The notes beneath the pieces are model-generated. The model worked only from the letters and a program-made list of their open reading frames with translations, had not been told where the DNA came from and ran no database searches. 64,000 bases of DNA, from NCBI RefSeq assembly GCF_028023875.1, contig NZ_JAQIPB010000002.1, positions 248,001 to 312,000 on the forward strand, written 5' to 3'. Origin of the DNA: Xenophilus arseniciresistens (GTDB lineage: Bacteria > Pseudomonadota > Gammaproteobacteria > Burkholderiales > Burkholderiaceae_C). This document shows, in pieces, positions 57,431 through 64,000 of this stretch (the first letter of the stretch is position 1; the number at the start of each line of letters is the position of its first letter). A program made the translations under genes and the position numbers.

Positions 57431-58405
57431 TCAGACCTCGGGTTGGAAGAGTTCGACCTGCTGCGCATCGACCCGCCGGGGCAGCAGCTTCGCGGCCAGG
57501 AAGGCATCGGCAATGCGCTGCTGCTCGGCCAGCCGCTCGCGCGTGACCGCCCGCACGGCATAGCTGCGGCGTGCGTTGGCCTGTTCGACGATGGCCGCGT
57601 CCAGGCCCCAGAACGGCGCCAGCAGGGCCGCGGCCTCGCGCGGCTGCAGCTTGACCCAGCGGCCGGTCTTCTCCAGCGCCGCGTAGAGCACGCCCAGCAC
57701 CCGGGGGTTGGCCTGCGCGAAGGGCGTGCCGGCCAGGTAGTAGCGCTGGTACGAGGCCAGGCCCTGGCCGTCGGCCAGCACGCGTGCGCCGGACTGGCGC
57801 TGCGCGGCCGAGAGGAAGGGGTCCCACACCACCCAGGCGTCGATGGCGCCGCGCTCGAAAGCCGCGCGGCCATCGGCCGGCGTGAGGTAGGCGGGTTCAA
57901 TGTCGTTCAAGGACAGGCCGGCCTTCTCCAGCGCGGCGATCAGCAGGTAGTGCGCGCCAGCCGCCTTGGCAAAGCCGATCTTCCTGCCCTTGAGTTCGGC
58001 CACGCGGCGCAGCGGCGAATCGGCCTTGACCAGGATGGCCTGGGCCGTGGGCGATGGCGCCTCCTGCGCAACGAAGGTCAGTCGCGCACCTGCGGCCTGG
58101 GCGAAGACGGGCACCGTGTCGGCCACGTCGGCACTGAAGTCCACATTGCCCAGGTTCAGGGCTTCGAGCAGCGGCAGGCCGCTGGTGAACTCGTGCCAGC
58201 TTGGCTTGAAGCCCAGCGGCGCCAGCTGCGCGTCCAGCGTGCCCTGCAGCCGCAGCACGGCCGTGAGCGTGGACGATTTCTGGTAGCCGATGCGAACGCT
58301 CTTGAGCGTGTTGCCCTGGGCCCGTGCGGCCCAGGGTGCGAGCGTGGTGGCAGCCAGCGCGCCGATGGCGCTGCGGCGGGACCAGGTAGTGAAGTTGCGG
58401 TTCAT
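57431..58405 (-). CDS. Sulfonate-binding protein, SsuA-like (second copy)
   Basis: The 324-residue product has a Tat-like signal ([24 protein letters not shown]) and an SsuA-type core ([66 protein letters not shown]). It shares clear motif order with the copy at 60597 but has diverged. Two binding proteins for one permease may widen the substrate range. It lies between ssuC and ssuB. Confidence 0.92.
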   Translation of the reverse strand: MNRNFTTWSRRSAIGALAATTLAPWAARAQGNTLKSVRIGYQKSSTLTAVLRLQGTLDAQLAPLGFKPSWHEFTSGLPLLEALNLGNVDFSADVADTVPVFAQAAGARLTFVAQEAPSPTAQAILVKADSPLRRVAELKGRKIGFAKAAGAHYLLIAALEKAGLSLNDIEPAYLTPADGRAAFERGAIDAWVVWDPFLSAAQRQSGARVLADGQGLASYQRYYLAGTPFAQANPRVLGVLYAALEKTGRWVKLQPREAAALLAPFWGLDAAIVEQANARRSYAVRAVTRERLAEQQRIADAFLAAKLLPRRVDAQQVELFQPEV

Positions 58406-58418
58406 GTGCGCGGCCTCC

Positions 58419-59261
58419 TCATGCGCGTTGATAGCCTGGGTGCCAGCGCAGCCAGCCGTGTTCGAGCGCGCGCGCGAACACATCGGCCAGCTTGCCCAGC
58501 AGGGCGTAGAGCAGGATGCCCACCAGCACCACATCGGTCTGCAGGAACTCGCGGGCGTTCATGGTCAGGTAGCCGATGCCCGATTGCGCCGAGATGGTCT
58601 CGGCCACGATCAGGATCACCCACATCAGGCCCAGCGAGAAGCGCAGGCCCACCAGGATCGACGACAGCGCGCCGGGCAGGATCACTTCGCGGTAGAGCTG
58701 CCAGCGCGAAAGGCCGTAGGTGCGGCCCATCTCGATGAGCTGCGGGTCCACGTTGCGGATGCCGTGGAAGGTGTTGAGGTAGATCGGGAAGAAGACCGAA
58801 ACCGCGATCAGGAACAGCTTGGCCGATTCGTCGATGCCGAACCACAGGATCACCAGCGGGATGAGCGCCAGCGCCGGGATGTTGCGCACCATCTGGATGG
58901 TGGAATCGAGCAGCGTTTCGAAAAAGCGCACCGAGCCCGTGAGCAGGCCCAGCACCAGGCCGAGCCCGCCGCCGATGGCCAGGCCGGCCAGCGCGCGGCC
59001 CGCGCTGACCTTCACATGCGTCCACAGCTCACCCGAGACGGTGAGCGACCAGGCGGCCTTGACCACGTCCAGGGGCGCGGGCAGCACGCGCGTGGACAGC
59101 CAGCCCAGCGACGAGGCGATCTGCCACAGCACCACCAGGCCCACGGGCACCAGCCAGGGCACCAGGCGGGTCAGCACCTGCCGCAGCAGGACGCCTGCGC
59201 CAGCCGGCGCCGCGGCGGGCAAGGCTTGAAGGGATTGCACTTGTTCGGTCATGGGGGCCAT
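58419..59261 (-). CDS. ssuC: Aliphatic sulfonate ABC transporter permease
   Basis: The 280-residue permease has six hydrophobic segments and the EAA loop YGLSRWQLYREVILPGALSSILVGLRF, with SIQMVRNIPALALIPLVILWFGID as in SsuC/TauC. The ATG at 59261 overlaps the ssuD stop (TGATG); an ATG 9 bases later (59252) is also possible. Confidence 0.94.
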   Translation of the reverse strand: MAPMTEQVQSLQALPAAAPAGAGVLLRQVLTRLVPWLVPVGLVVLWQIASSLGWLSTRVLPAPLDVVKAAWSLTVSGELWTHVKVSAGRALAGLAIGGGLGLVLGLLTGSVRFFETLLDSTIQMVRNIPALALIPLVILWFGIDESAKLFLIAVSVFFPIYLNTFHGIRNVDPQLIEMGRTYGLSRWQLYREVILPGALSSILVGLRFSLGLMWVILIVAETISAQSGIGYLTMNAREFLQTDVVLVGILLYALLGKLADVFARALEHGWLRWHPGYQRA

Positions 59262-60436
59262 CAGCTTTGGGATTGCAGGCGCGAAGGCGCGTCCAGATTG
59301 GCGACCACCTCGCCAAAAGGCCCGGTGACGCGGCTCGCGCCCAACTGTTCGCGCACGGCGCGCGGCAGCAGCGGGAACACCAGTTCGGCAAAGCGGTAGG
59401 CTTCCTCGAGGTGCGGGTAGCCCGAGAGGATGAAGGCGTCGATGCCCAGGGCCGCGTACTCCTGGATGCGCGCGGCCACCTGCTGCGGGTTGCCCACCAG
59501 GGCCGTGCCCGCACCGCCGCGCACCAGGCCCACACCAGCCCAGAGATTGGGGCTGATTTCCAGCGCTTCGCGACTGCGGTTGGCCCCTTTGGAATGCAAG
59601 GCGGCCATGCGGCGCTGCCCTTCCGAATCCATGCGCGCAAAGGCCTCCTGCGCGCGGATCACGGTGGAATCGTCCACGCGGCTGATCAGCGCTTCGGCCG
59701 CTTGCCACGCCTGTTCTTCGGTCTCGCGCACGATCACATGCAGCCGGATGCCGAAGCTCACGCGCCGCCCCCTGGCCTGAGCGCGCAGGCGCACGTCGGC
59801 GATCTTCTTGGCCACTTCGGCCGGCGTCTCGCCCCAGGTCAGGTAGCGCTCCACCTGCTCGGCCGCCAGGTCATGCGCCGCTTCGGAAGAGCCGCCGAAC
59901 CACACGGGCGGATGCGGCTGCTGCACGCTCGGGAACAGCAGCTTGGCGCCCTTGACCTGCAGATGCCTGCCCTCGTAGTCGAAGCTCTGGCCTTCGTGAC
60001 TGCGCGCGATGACTTCGCGCCAGATGCGGATGAACTCGGCCGACTGTTCGTAGCGCGCCGCGTGGTCGAGGAAGACGCCGTCGCCCTCGAGTTCCGCACG
60101 GTCGCCGCCCGTGACCAGGTTCACCAGCAGGCGACCGCCCGACAGCCGGTCGAAGGTGGCGGCCATGCGCGCGGCCAGCGCCGGCTGGTGCAGGCCCGGG
60201 CGCACGGCGACCAGGAATTTCAGCCGCTGCGTGGCGCCCATCAGGCTCGAGGCAATGACCCAGGGGTCTTCGCAGGAACGCCCCGTGGGAATGAGCACGC
60301 CCTCGTAGCCCAGCCGGTCGGCCGCACCGGCCACCTGCTGCAGGTAGGCCAGATCGACGGTGCGCGCACCCTCGGTGCTGCCCAGGTAGCGGCTGTCGCC
60401 GTGGGTGGGCAGGAACCAGAACACAGAAACACTCAT
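59261..60436 (-). CDS. ssuD: FMNH2-dependent alkanesulfonate monooxygenase
   Basis: The 391-residue luciferase-fold enzyme cuts alkanesulfonates to aldehyde and sulfite. Family motifs are [72 protein letters not shown] and [28 protein letters not shown]. It needs reduced flavin from SsuE. It overlaps ssuC by one base and follows a 43-codon ORF. Confidence 0.96.
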   Translation of the reverse strand: MSVSVFWFLPTHGDSRYLGSTEGARTVDLAYLQQVAGAADRLGYEGVLIPTGRSCEDPWVIASSLMGATQRLKFLVAVRPGLHQPALAARMAATFDRLSGGRLLVNLVTGGDRAELEGDGVFLDHAARYEQSAEFIRIWREVIARSHEGQSFDYEGRHLQVKGAKLLFPSVQQPHPPVWFGGSSEAAHDLAAEQVERYLTWGETPAEVAKKIADVRLRAQARGRRVSFGIRLHVIVRETEEQAWQAAEALISRVDDSTVIRAQEAFARMDSEGQRRMAALHSKGANRSREALEISPNLWAGVGLVRGGAGTALVGNPQQVAARIQEYAALGIDAFILSGYPHLEEAYRFAELVFPLLPRAVREQLGASRVTGPFGEVVANLDAPSRLQSQS

Positions 60437-60445
60437 AGCTTCATC

Positions 60446-60577
60446 TCACCAGGAATGCGCCAGCACGGGCGCGGGGTTGATCGGGCGCACGTCCCAGGCC
60501 AGGGCCGTCACGCCGATCACGCGCAGCGCCTGTGGCGACAGGCTCCGGCGCACGGTTTGAAGGGCATGGGCAGTCAT
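60446..60577 (-). CDS. Small ORF between ssuA and ssuD (43 residues)
   Basis: A 43-codon frame with a good ribosome site (AGGGGAGA, 6 bases before ATG) sits 19 bp after ssuA and 9 bp before ssuD. The product reads MTAHALQTVRRSLSPQALRV and ends in PAPVLAHSW; it is basic and has no known domain. Its place and ribosome site support translation, but it may be a coupling leader rather than a functional peptide. Confidence 0.5.
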   Translation of the reverse strand: MTAHALQTVRRSLSPQALRVIGVTALAWDVRPINPAPVLAHSW

Positions 60578-60596
60578 GTCGTTCTCCCCTGCCCGT

Positions 60597-61568
60597 TCAG
60601 GCCAGGCCCGGGGCCGCGGCCTCGAGCACATTGATCTTTCTGGGGATCAGCTTGAGCGCGAAGAAGGTGTCCGCGATCTGCTGCTGCTCGGCCAGGATGG
60701 CCTTGGTGATCGGGCCGGTGCCGAACTGCGTGCGCCGGGTCGACACATCGACCACCGGTTTCGGAATGCCCCACAGGCCCGAAAGCTCGGTCGCCAGCGC
60801 CTCGCGGTTGGCAGCGCCCCAACGGTCGATCTTGTCGATCTCCTCGACCAGGATCCGCGTCACGTCGACGTTCCTGCTCGCGTAGTCCAGCGAGGAGAAG
60901 TAGTAGGCGCGGTTGCCCACCACACCCGTGGCGTCGGCCAGCACGCGGCCGCCCAGGCCCACCTCGGCCGCGGCCAGGAAGGGGTCCCAGATCACCCAGG
61001 CGTCGATGGAGCCTTTTTCGAAAGCCGCGCGCGCATCGGCGGGAGCCAGATAGACCAGGTTCAGGTCGGCGTAGGCCAGGCCGTGCTTTTCGGCCAGCCG
61101 GGCGATGAAGTAATGGACGTTGCTGCCCTTGTTCAGCGCCACGCGCCTGCCCTTGAGATCGGCCACCGACTTGATGGCGGAGTTCCCGGGCACCAGCACC
61201 GCTTCGGAGGCCGGGCGCGGCACGGTCGCGCCCACATAGGCCAGCGGCGCGCCCGCGGCCTGGGCGAAGATGGGCGGCGCCTCGCCCACGTCGCCGAAGT
61301 CGATGGAGCCCACGTTCAGGGCCTCGAGCTGCACCGGCCCGGCCGTGAACTCGGTCCATTTCACGCTCACGCCCAGGGGCGCAAGGCGCTGCTCCAAAGT
61401 GCCGCGGCCCTTGAGCAGGCTCAGGTAGCCCTTCTGGTGGCCCACGCGCAGCTCGCGCCGCGCGCCCTGGGCGATGGCCGCAAAGCCCGTGACGCTGGCC
61501 GTGCCGCCAAGGGCCACGCCCTGCAGCAGGCGGCGGCGCGTGAGCGTGTGTTTGGCGGATGTCGTCAT
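60597..61568 (-). CDS. ssuA: Aliphatic sulfonate-binding protein
   Basis: The 323-residue product has a twin-arginine signal (TRRRLLQGVALGGTASVTGFAAIAQ) and the SsuA core (RVGHQKGYLSLLKGRGTLEQRL, FTAGPVQLEALNVGSIDFGDVGEAPPIFAQAAG, DAWVIWDPFLAAAE). It captures sulfonates in the periplasm for SsuBC. It overlaps the upstream small membrane protein gene by 4 bp (ATGA). Confidence 0.94.
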   Translation of the reverse strand: MTTSAKHTLTRRRLLQGVALGGTASVTGFAAIAQGARRELRVGHQKGYLSLLKGRGTLEQRLAPLGVSVKWTEFTAGPVQLEALNVGSIDFGDVGEAPPIFAQAAGAPLAYVGATVPRPASEAVLVPGNSAIKSVADLKGRRVALNKGSNVHYFIARLAEKHGLAYADLNLVYLAPADARAAFEKGSIDAWVIWDPFLAAAEVGLGGRVLADATGVVGNRAYYFSSLDYASRNVDVTRILVEEIDKIDRWGAANREALATELSGLWGIPKPVVDVSTRRTQFGTGPITKAILAEQQQIADTFFALKLIPRKINVLEAAAPGLA

Positions 61569-61753
61569 GCGGCCTCCAGGGGCTGTGCAGAAGGGGCGGA
61601 CTGCGTGGATGCGGCCTGGGCCGAATTCACGCCCAGGAAGGAAGTGACCAGCGCGATGGCCAGCACCAGCAGCACGGCGATCAGCAGATCGGCCAGGCGC
61701 AGCCAGGCCGGGCGCGGCGCGGCGGGAAGGGGGTCGGCAAAACTGGGAGGCAT
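61565..61753 (-). CDS. Small single-pass membrane protein in the ssu operon (62 residues)
   Basis: The 62-residue product has one membrane segment (LADLLIAVLLVLAIALVTSFLG) and an Ala/Ser-rich tail. GAGAGA lies upstream of the ATG and the gene overlaps ssuA by ATGA, which supports translation. No family is recognised. It may assist the transporter or the binding protein. Confidence 0.7.
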   Translation of the reverse strand: MPPSFADPLPAAPRPAWLRLADLLIAVLLVLAIALVTSFLGVNSAQAASTQSAPSAQPLEAA

Positions 61754-61854
61754 GGATTTCTCTCTCGGGTTCGAGGCAAAGCGCGGCCCATCCCGCCGCA
61801 AGGCGGGTTCAGGCAACGGGCATGGGAAGAAGGGGTGGCGAGAAGGCGGCGGCG

Positions 61855-62439
61855 TCAGACGCTACATCGCACCCGCGAGAAATGGATGGGGTCGAAGCCG
61901 CTGCGGGCGGTCGATGGGAAGGCTTCCGCCTGCAGCGTGTCCACGGCTTCGGCCAGCCGGTCGGCAATGTCGACCTGGAGCTGCCAGCCGCCTTCAGGCG
62001 TCAGCGTGACCTGCGCATCGCTGGCATAGACGCCCGGCAGGATGTGACGCGCACCGAGCGCACCCAGCACGGGGCGCAGCGCATAGTCCAGCGCCAGCAT
62101 GTGGTGGGCACTGCCGCCGGTGGCCAGCGGCAGCACCGTCTTGCCCTTGAGCGCGCTCTGCGGCAGCAGGTCCAAGAAGGTCTTGAGCAGGCCGCTGTAG
62201 GCCGCCTTGTAGACCGGCGTGGCCACCACCACCGCGCGCGCCGCCGCCACCTGGTCGGTCGCGCGCTGCAGTTGCGCGTCGTCGAACTGCGCATGCACCA
62301 GCGCCTGGGCCGGCAGCTCGCGCACCGTCAGGCGCTGCACCTCCAGCCCGCGCCGGCGCAGGCGCAGCGCCGCGGCATCGAGCAAGGCGGCGGAGCGCGA
62401 GGGGGCCGTGGGGCTGCCGGCAATCAGGAGGACGGTCAT
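61855..62439 (-). CDS. ssuE: NAD(P)H-dependent FMN reductase
   Basis: The 194-residue flavodoxin-like reductase supplies FMNH2 to SsuD. MTVLLIAGSPTAPSRSAALL, VATPVYKAAYSGLLKTFLDLLPQ and LPLATGGSAHHMLALDYALRPVLGALGA are characteristic of SsuE. It is 55 bp downstream of the second sbp. Confidence 0.95.
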   Translation of the reverse strand: MTVLLIAGSPTAPSRSAALLDAAALRLRRRGLEVQRLTVRELPAQALVHAQFDDAQLQRATDQVAAARAVVVATPVYKAAYSGLLKTFLDLLPQSALKGKTVLPLATGGSAHHMLALDYALRPVLGALGARHILPGVYASDAQVTLTPEGGWQLQVDIADRLAEAVDTLQAEAFPSTARSGFDPIHFSRVRCSV

Positions 62440-62494
62440 CGAAGGCTGACGAGAAAGAAGGAAGAAAGGAAGAAAGGCGCTGCGGGCGCCTGCC

Positions 62495-63535
62495 TTACTT
62501 CTGCTTCTGGGTATAGATCTGGTCGAAGGAGCCGCCGTCGGCGAAGTGCTCCTTGTCGGCCTTGGCCCAGCCGCCGAAGCCCTGGTCGATGGTGAACAGC
62601 GTGAGCTTGGGGAAGACCTTGTCGTACTTGGCCTTGGCCTTTTCGGAGACGGCCGGGCGGTAGAAGTGCTTGCCCGCGATGTCCTGGCCCTCTTCGGTGT
62701 ACCAGTACTTGAGGTATTCCTCGGCCACGGCGCGGGTGCCGCGCTTGTCCACCACCTTGTCGACCACGGCCACCGCGGGCTCGGCCAGGATGGAGATCGA
62801 AGGCACCACGATCTCGAACTTCTCGGGGCCGAATTCCTTGAGCGCCAGGAAGGCCTCGTTCTCCCAGGCCAGCAGCACATCGCCCACGCCGCGCTGCACG
62901 AAGGTGATGGTCGAGCCGCGCGCGCCGGTGTCCAGCACGGGCACGTTCTTGTACAGGTTGCCCACGAAGTCCCTGGCCTTGGCATCGCCACCGTACTTGC
63001 GCTTGGCGAATTCCCAGGCCGCCAGGTAGTTCCAGCGTGCGCCGCCCGAGGTCTTGGGGTTGGGCGTGATCACCTGCACGCCGGGCTTGACCAGGTCGTC
63101 CCAGTCCTTCAGGCCCTTGGGGTTGCCTTTCTTGACCAGGAACACGATGGTCGAGGTGTAGGGCGCGCTGTTGTGCGGCAGCCGCTTCTGCCAGTCGGCC
63201 TTGAGCAGGCCGCCGTTCTTGACCAGCGCGTCGGTGTCGCCGGCCAGGGCCAGCGTGGCCACGTCGGCTTCCAGGCCGTCGATGATGGAGCGGGCCTGCT
63301 TGCCCGAGCCGCCATGCGACTGCTTGATGCTCACGTCCTGGTTGGCCTTGGCCTTCCAGTGCGCGGCAAAAGCCTTGTTGAATTCCACGTACAGCTCGCG
63401 AGTGGGGTCGTAGGAGACATTGAGCAGGGTCACCGGCGGCTTGGCCTGGGCGAAGGCCGGGGTCAGCGGCAGGGCCATGGCCAGCGCAGCGCCGGTGCCC
63501 AGGGAAAGCTTGATAAAGTCGCGTCGCAAGTTCAT
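62495..63535 (-). CDS. sbp: Periplasmic sulfate-binding protein (second copy, Tat-exported)
   Basis: The 346-residue product has a twin-arginine signal ([28 protein letters not shown]) and the Sbp signatures [33 protein letters not shown] and [23 protein letters not shown]. It lacks adjacent cysTWA, so it would have to use the CysTWA made 30 kb away. The differing signal peptide (Tat, versus Sec in the other copy) suggests different conditions. It heads the ssu run. Confidence 0.94.
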   Translation of the reverse strand: MNLRRDFIKLSLGTGAALAMALPLTPAFAQAKPPVTLLNVSYDPTRELYVEFNKAFAAHWKAKANQDVSIKQSHGGSGKQARSIIDGLEADVATLALAGDTDALVKNGGLLKADWQKRLPHNSAPYTSTIVFLVKKGNPKGLKDWDDLVKPGVQVITPNPKTSGGARWNYLAAWEFAKRKYGGDAKARDFVGNLYKNVPVLDTGARGSTITFVQRGVGDVLLAWENEAFLALKEFGPEKFEIVVPSISILAEPAVAVVDKVVDKRGTRAVAEEYLKYWYTEEGQDIAGKHFYRPAVSEKAKAKYDKVFPKLTLFTIDQGFGGWAKADKEHFADGGSFDQIYTQKQK

Positions 63536-63707
63536 GTTCTACTCATAAATGCATAAGGTCGATGCCCTGCATTCTGGATAGCGCATATCGAATCTGAAAC
63601 AACCGAGTTTTCAGTTCTAAATAGCGAAATGAGCTAAGGCCGCGCCGCTGCAGGCGCCGGCTCCCCCCTCCCCCGATCACCCGCAGATTCATCATCAGAG
63701 GTTCCAC
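63536..63707. promoter_or_regulatory. Divergent sbp/yggX promoter region
   Basis: The 172-bp AT-rich spacer holds a possible minus-strand promoter for sbp (TTGTTT, 16 bases, TATCCA) and CAGTTCTAAATAGC near 63613 (+ strand), which matches 10 of 14 bases of CAGTTCTTATTGGT upstream of the sulfurtransferase gene. Confidence 0.4.
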
Positions 63708-63980
63708 ATGGCACGCATGGTCCAGTGCATCAAGCTCGGCACCGAGGCCGAAGGTCTTGACTTTCCCCCCTACCCCGGCGAGCTGGGCAAAAAAATCTGG
63801 CAGAGCGTGAGCAAGCAGGCCTGGGCCGACTGGCTCAAGCACCAGACCATGCTGGTCAACGAGAACCGCCTGAACCTGGCCGACCAGCGCGCCCGCGAGT
63901 ACCTCAAGCGCCAGATGGAAAAGCATTTCTTCGGCGATGGTGCCGACGCCGCCCAGGGCTACGTGCCGCCCAGCAACTGA
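63708..63980 (+). CDS. yggX: Fe(2+)-trafficking/oxidative damage protection protein YggX
   Basis: The 90-residue protein is a full-length Ygg[53 protein letters not shown] and [15 protein letters not shown]. YggX protects iron-sulfur enzymes and takes part in iron handling. AGAGG lies before the ATG. It is divergent from the second sbp and the last gene in the window. Confidence 0.96.
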   Translation: MARMVQCIKLGTEAEGLDFPPYPGELGKKIWQSVSKQAWADWLKHQTMLVNENRLNLADQRAREYLKRQMEKHFFGDGADAAQGYVPPSN

Positions 63981-64000
63981 GCGAACCGGCCCAGGCGCCA

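Overview
This window is dense chromosomal DNA of high G+C (roughly 68-70% by eye). It looks like a betaproteobacterium of the order Burkholderiales, most likely family Comamonadaceae (Acidovorax, Alicycliphilus, Comamonas or Delftia type). The basis is the protein sequences, the smc-zipA-ligA and map-glnD gene orders, the GC-clamped hairpin repeat at 36.7 kb, and many genes that start a few bases after a CACAAT-like -10 box. No rRNA, tRNA, insertion sequence, prophage or CRISPR array was seen. The species is not determined.

Layout. 0-6.3 kb: FAH-family hydrolase, Nudix hydrolase, CreA-like protein, single-chain ABC exporter and an NlpD-like lipoprotein on +, then rnk and a DODA-type dioxygenase on -. 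6.3-18.9 kb: housekeeping genes (purL, map, glnD, DoxX, def, a lipoprotein, ligA, zipA). 19-25.9 kb: smc, a lipoprotein, a hipBA toxin-antitoxin module with duplicated palindromic operators, and an orphan ParA/MipZ-like ATPase. 25.9-29.0 kb: a class A beta-lactamase with a divergent LysR regulator, and an MFS transporter. 29.1-34.9 kb: a tightly overlapping run lsfA, alpha/beta hydrolase, sbp, cysT, cysW, cysA, dsbB. 34.9-40.0 kb: LysR/azoR, a hairpin repeat with terminators, then a halogenase-like flavoprotein divergent from a secreted, cysteine-rich CxxCH protein. 40-45.6 kb: flavin reductase, DTW-domain protein, methyltransferase, cysE, a YeeE/YedE thiosulfate-type permease and a periplasmic sulfurtransferase. 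45.7-51.9 kb: MocR/PdxR regulator divergent from a PaiB-like gene and a small monooxygenase-like gene, a ParD-like antitoxin gene coupled to a second methionine aminopeptidase, an EAL protein, and a manganese exporter (GDT1 family) behind a yybP-ykoY riboswitch. 52.2-54.9 kb: a degenerate cytochrome b561-like protein and a QseBC/PmrAB-type two-component system. 55.0-63.5 kb: a long minus-strand organosulfur operon (second sbp, ssuE, small membrane protein, ssuA, 43-codon ORF, ssuD, ssuC, a second ssuA-like gene, ssuB, metY, ssuF). 63.7-64 kb: yggX.

The main functional theme is sulfur acquisition: sulfate (sbp-cysTWA and a second sbp), thiosulfate (YeeE permease plus sulfurtransferase), sulfonates (ssu genes), assimilation into cysteine and homocysteine (cysE, metY), and the sulfur-starvation peroxiredoxin lsfA. 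The best candidates for something little described are the ParD-like/methionine aminopeptidase bicistron with a palindromic operator over its promoter, and the divergent halogenase-like flavoprotein and CxxCH secreted protein pair. The clearest regulatory RNA is the manganese riboswitch.
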